Assembly (NCBI GenBank): GCA_024709185.1
Contig: JANJXE010000247.1
Location: 1-6,419 of the forward strand
DNA length: 6,419 nt
Reading direction: 5' to 3'
Source: Paludibacter sp.
Lineage (GTDB): Bacteria > Bacteroidota > Bacteroidia > Bacteroidales > Paludibacteraceae
Shown: piece after piece, positions 5,033 through 6,419 of the stretch
Numbering within the stretch: the first letter of the stretch is position 1
Layout: the number at the start of each line of letters is the position of its first letter
Position numbers and translations under genes: made by a program
Notes under the pieces: generated by a model
Told to the model about the DNA's origin: nothing
The model's input: only the letters and a program-made list of their open reading frames with translations
Database searches by the model: none

Positions 5033-6419
5033 ATGAAGTTTAAATTTTTAAAATTCAAGGTGTTGACGCACACTTTACTATTCCTTTTTTTCTTGATTGG
5101 CAGTGTGGGATATGCTCAAAATCCAACTCAAAAAATATCCATTAAAGTTCAAAACGTAACTATAAAGGAATTAATAAAGGTAGTTGAAACAAAGACAACC
5201 TACACTGTCATATACCGCGATGCGTTAGTGGATGATAAACACGACATATCGATTAATGCCGAAAATAAGCCATTGGTTGAAATATTGAAAGCTTCACTTT
5301 CCCCCAAAGGATTAGAAGCTGTTTTTAATAACAATACGATTGTTATAACAAAAAAAAACGTCGAACCGCAAATAACTAACAAAACCAGGATAGTTTCGGG
5401 TGTGGTTATCGACGAAAAAGAACAAGCAGTTATTGGTGCTAGCGTTTTCATCCCCGGAACAACGATTGGAGTAGCTACAGATGTAAATGGACGCTTTAAG
5501 TTAGAAGCACCATTAAATACAAAATTGCGTATTAGTTATATAGGCTACGATACAAAAGAAGAGTTGATTACCTCGAACGAAGATTTAACAATTAAATTAG
5601 AACCTACCCCTCAGGTTCTGAATGAATTAGTTATAACAGCTCAGGTTCGGGGACAAATTAAAGCCATCAATAAGCAGATGCTTTCCAATGAAATACTGAA
5701 TGCTGTATCTGCTGAACGAATTCAAGAATTACCAGATGCCAATGCAGCCGAGACGGTGGCCCGACTACCCGGAGTGTCATTACAACGCGATGGTGGAGAG
5801 GGTAGTAAATTAGTTATACGCGGATTAGAACCAAAGTATAATCGTATCAGTGTAGAAGGTATCTCAATGGCTTCTACTGGTGGCGATGACCGAAGTGTTG
5901 ACATCAGTATGATTTCTCCCTTTTCACTCGATGGTATCGAAGTGACCAAAGCCATTACTGCTGATAAAGATGCCGACTATATGGGAGGATCGGTAAATTT
6001 TAAATTGAGAAAAGCTGATCCGGGTTTTAAATCAGGTTTAATAGCCCAAACAGGATATAATCAACTCCGCAACTCTTTAAGTAATTATATGTTGGTAGGC
6101 AATATTGGTAACCGCTTCCTAAAAGATAAGTTGGGTATTTACCTACAAGGCAATATTGAACAAAGAAATTTAAGCTCAAATGATTTAAATGCATCAGTAG
6201 GACATTTTGATGGTAATCCTCAAATTGGTCAAAATAATACTCTTACTACCGGAGGGATGTCTTTAGTAGATAATTACCGAAAAAGAAACAGATACGGAGC
6301 TACTTTAGTGATTGACTATAAGTTGAATCAGGGAAGTATTCAGTTTAATAATTTGTTTAATCAAAGCATTACTACAAATAACGGTTTTCAGGAGATTTAT
6401 ACCAGTGGCAGAACCCATG
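5033..6419 (+). CDS. TonB-dependent outer-membrane receptor with STN signalling domain, 3' end cut
   Basis: The 462 codons present are the N-terminal half or less of an outer-membrane transporter; complete relatives usually have 900-1,100 residues. In order: a signal peptide (1-28, cut after GYA); an STN domain (about 35-107), the periplasmic piece that contacts FecR-like proteins; a carboxypeptidase-regulatory-like domain (about 119-190) with SGVVIDEKEQAVIGASVFIPG; a possible TonB box near LNELVITA (196-203); and the plug (about 218-326). The plug carries PDANAAETVARLPGVSLQRDGG (234-255) and IRGLEPKYNRISVEG (262-276), phrases typical of the Caulobacter/Xanthomonas-type receptor family (TIGR01782-like), not of SusC. 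From about 332 barrel strands begin. It imports a substrate across the outer membrane using TonB energy and reports its presence to the FecR-like protein. The substrate cannot be told from this part. No promoter matching the phylum pattern is seen in the 54-base gap upstream. Confidence 0.93.
   Translation, partial: MKFKFLKFKVLTHTLLFLFFLIGSVGYAQNPTQKISIKVQNVTIKELIKVVETKTTYTVIYRDALVDDKHDISINAENKPLVEILKASLSPKGLEAVFNNNTIVITKKNVEPQITNKTRIVSGVVIDEKEQAVIGASVFIPGTTIGVATDVNGRFKLEAPLNTKLRISYIGYDTKEELITSNEDLTIKLEPTPQVLNELVITAQVRGQIKAINKQMLSNEILNAVSAERIQELPDANAAETVARLPGVSLQRDGGEGSKLVIRGLEPKYNRISVEGISMASTGGDDRSVDISMISPFSLDGIEVTKAITADKDADYMGGSVNFKLRKADPGFKSGLIAQTGYNQLRNSLSNYMLVGNIGNRFLKDKLGIYLQGNIEQRNLSSNDLNASVGHFDGNPQIGQNNTLTTGGMSLVDNYRKRNRYGATLVIDYKLNQGSIQFNNLFNQSITTNNGFQEIYTSGRTH

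Noticed and set aside
4661..5955. Minus-strand open readings inside the FecR-like and receptor genes
   Set aside because: They are antisense shadows of well-recognised domains and show no independent coding features.
5033..6419. Calling the receptor SusC
   Set aside because: The plug sequence has the PDANAAE...LPGV and IRGL phrases of another receptor family, lacks the usual SusC signature, and no SusD gene is visible.

Overview
The window is AT-rich DNA from a member of the Bacteroidota. Three signs point there. The regulatory cassette has the phylum's typical order: ECF sigma factor, FecR anti-sigma factor with a DUF4974 C-terminus, then a TonB-dependent receptor carrying STN and carboxypeptidase-regulatory-like domains. 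Translation starts are preceded by A-rich stretches rather than Shine-Dalgarno sequences. At least one site fits the phylum's -33 TTG / -7 TAnnTTTG promoter pattern very well. Genus cannot be set from the sequence alone; an order-level guess of Bacteroidales or Marinilabiliales is weak inference.

Left part (1-2741, minus strand). At the edge is the 5' part of a small membrane protein of the DUF2975 family (443 to 1, cut by the window). It has its own well-matched promoter, which holds palindromes that look like an operator. After a 355-base gap come three tightly spaced genes read from 2741 down to 799: a seven-bladed beta-propeller lipoprotein, a small secreted protein resembling DUF4177, and a small lipoprotein with two extra cysteines. 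They look like one cell-envelope operon of unknown function.

Middle (2742-3360). A 619-base divergent intergenic region separates the envelope operon from the signalling genes. It holds a candidate -7 box for the leftward operon, a candidate rightward promoter with a long leader, a nested inverted repeat, and two short dyads just upstream of the sigma gene.

Right part (3361-6419, plus strand). The three genes form a transmembrane cell-surface signalling unit. The outer-membrane receptor (cut at the right edge) would bind a ligand and signal through its periplasmic STN domain to the inner-membrane FecR-like protein. That protein would release the ECF sigma factor, which would activate the receptor gene and probably other uptake genes. 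The receptor plug resembles the Caulobacter/Xanthomonas-type TonB receptor family (TIGR01782-like) rather than SusC, and no SusD partner is visible, so the substrate is open. I see no mobile elements, CRISPR arrays, tRNA or rRNA genes. Most of the window is ordinary for the phylum; the less explained parts are the envelope operon and the structured divergent intergenic region.
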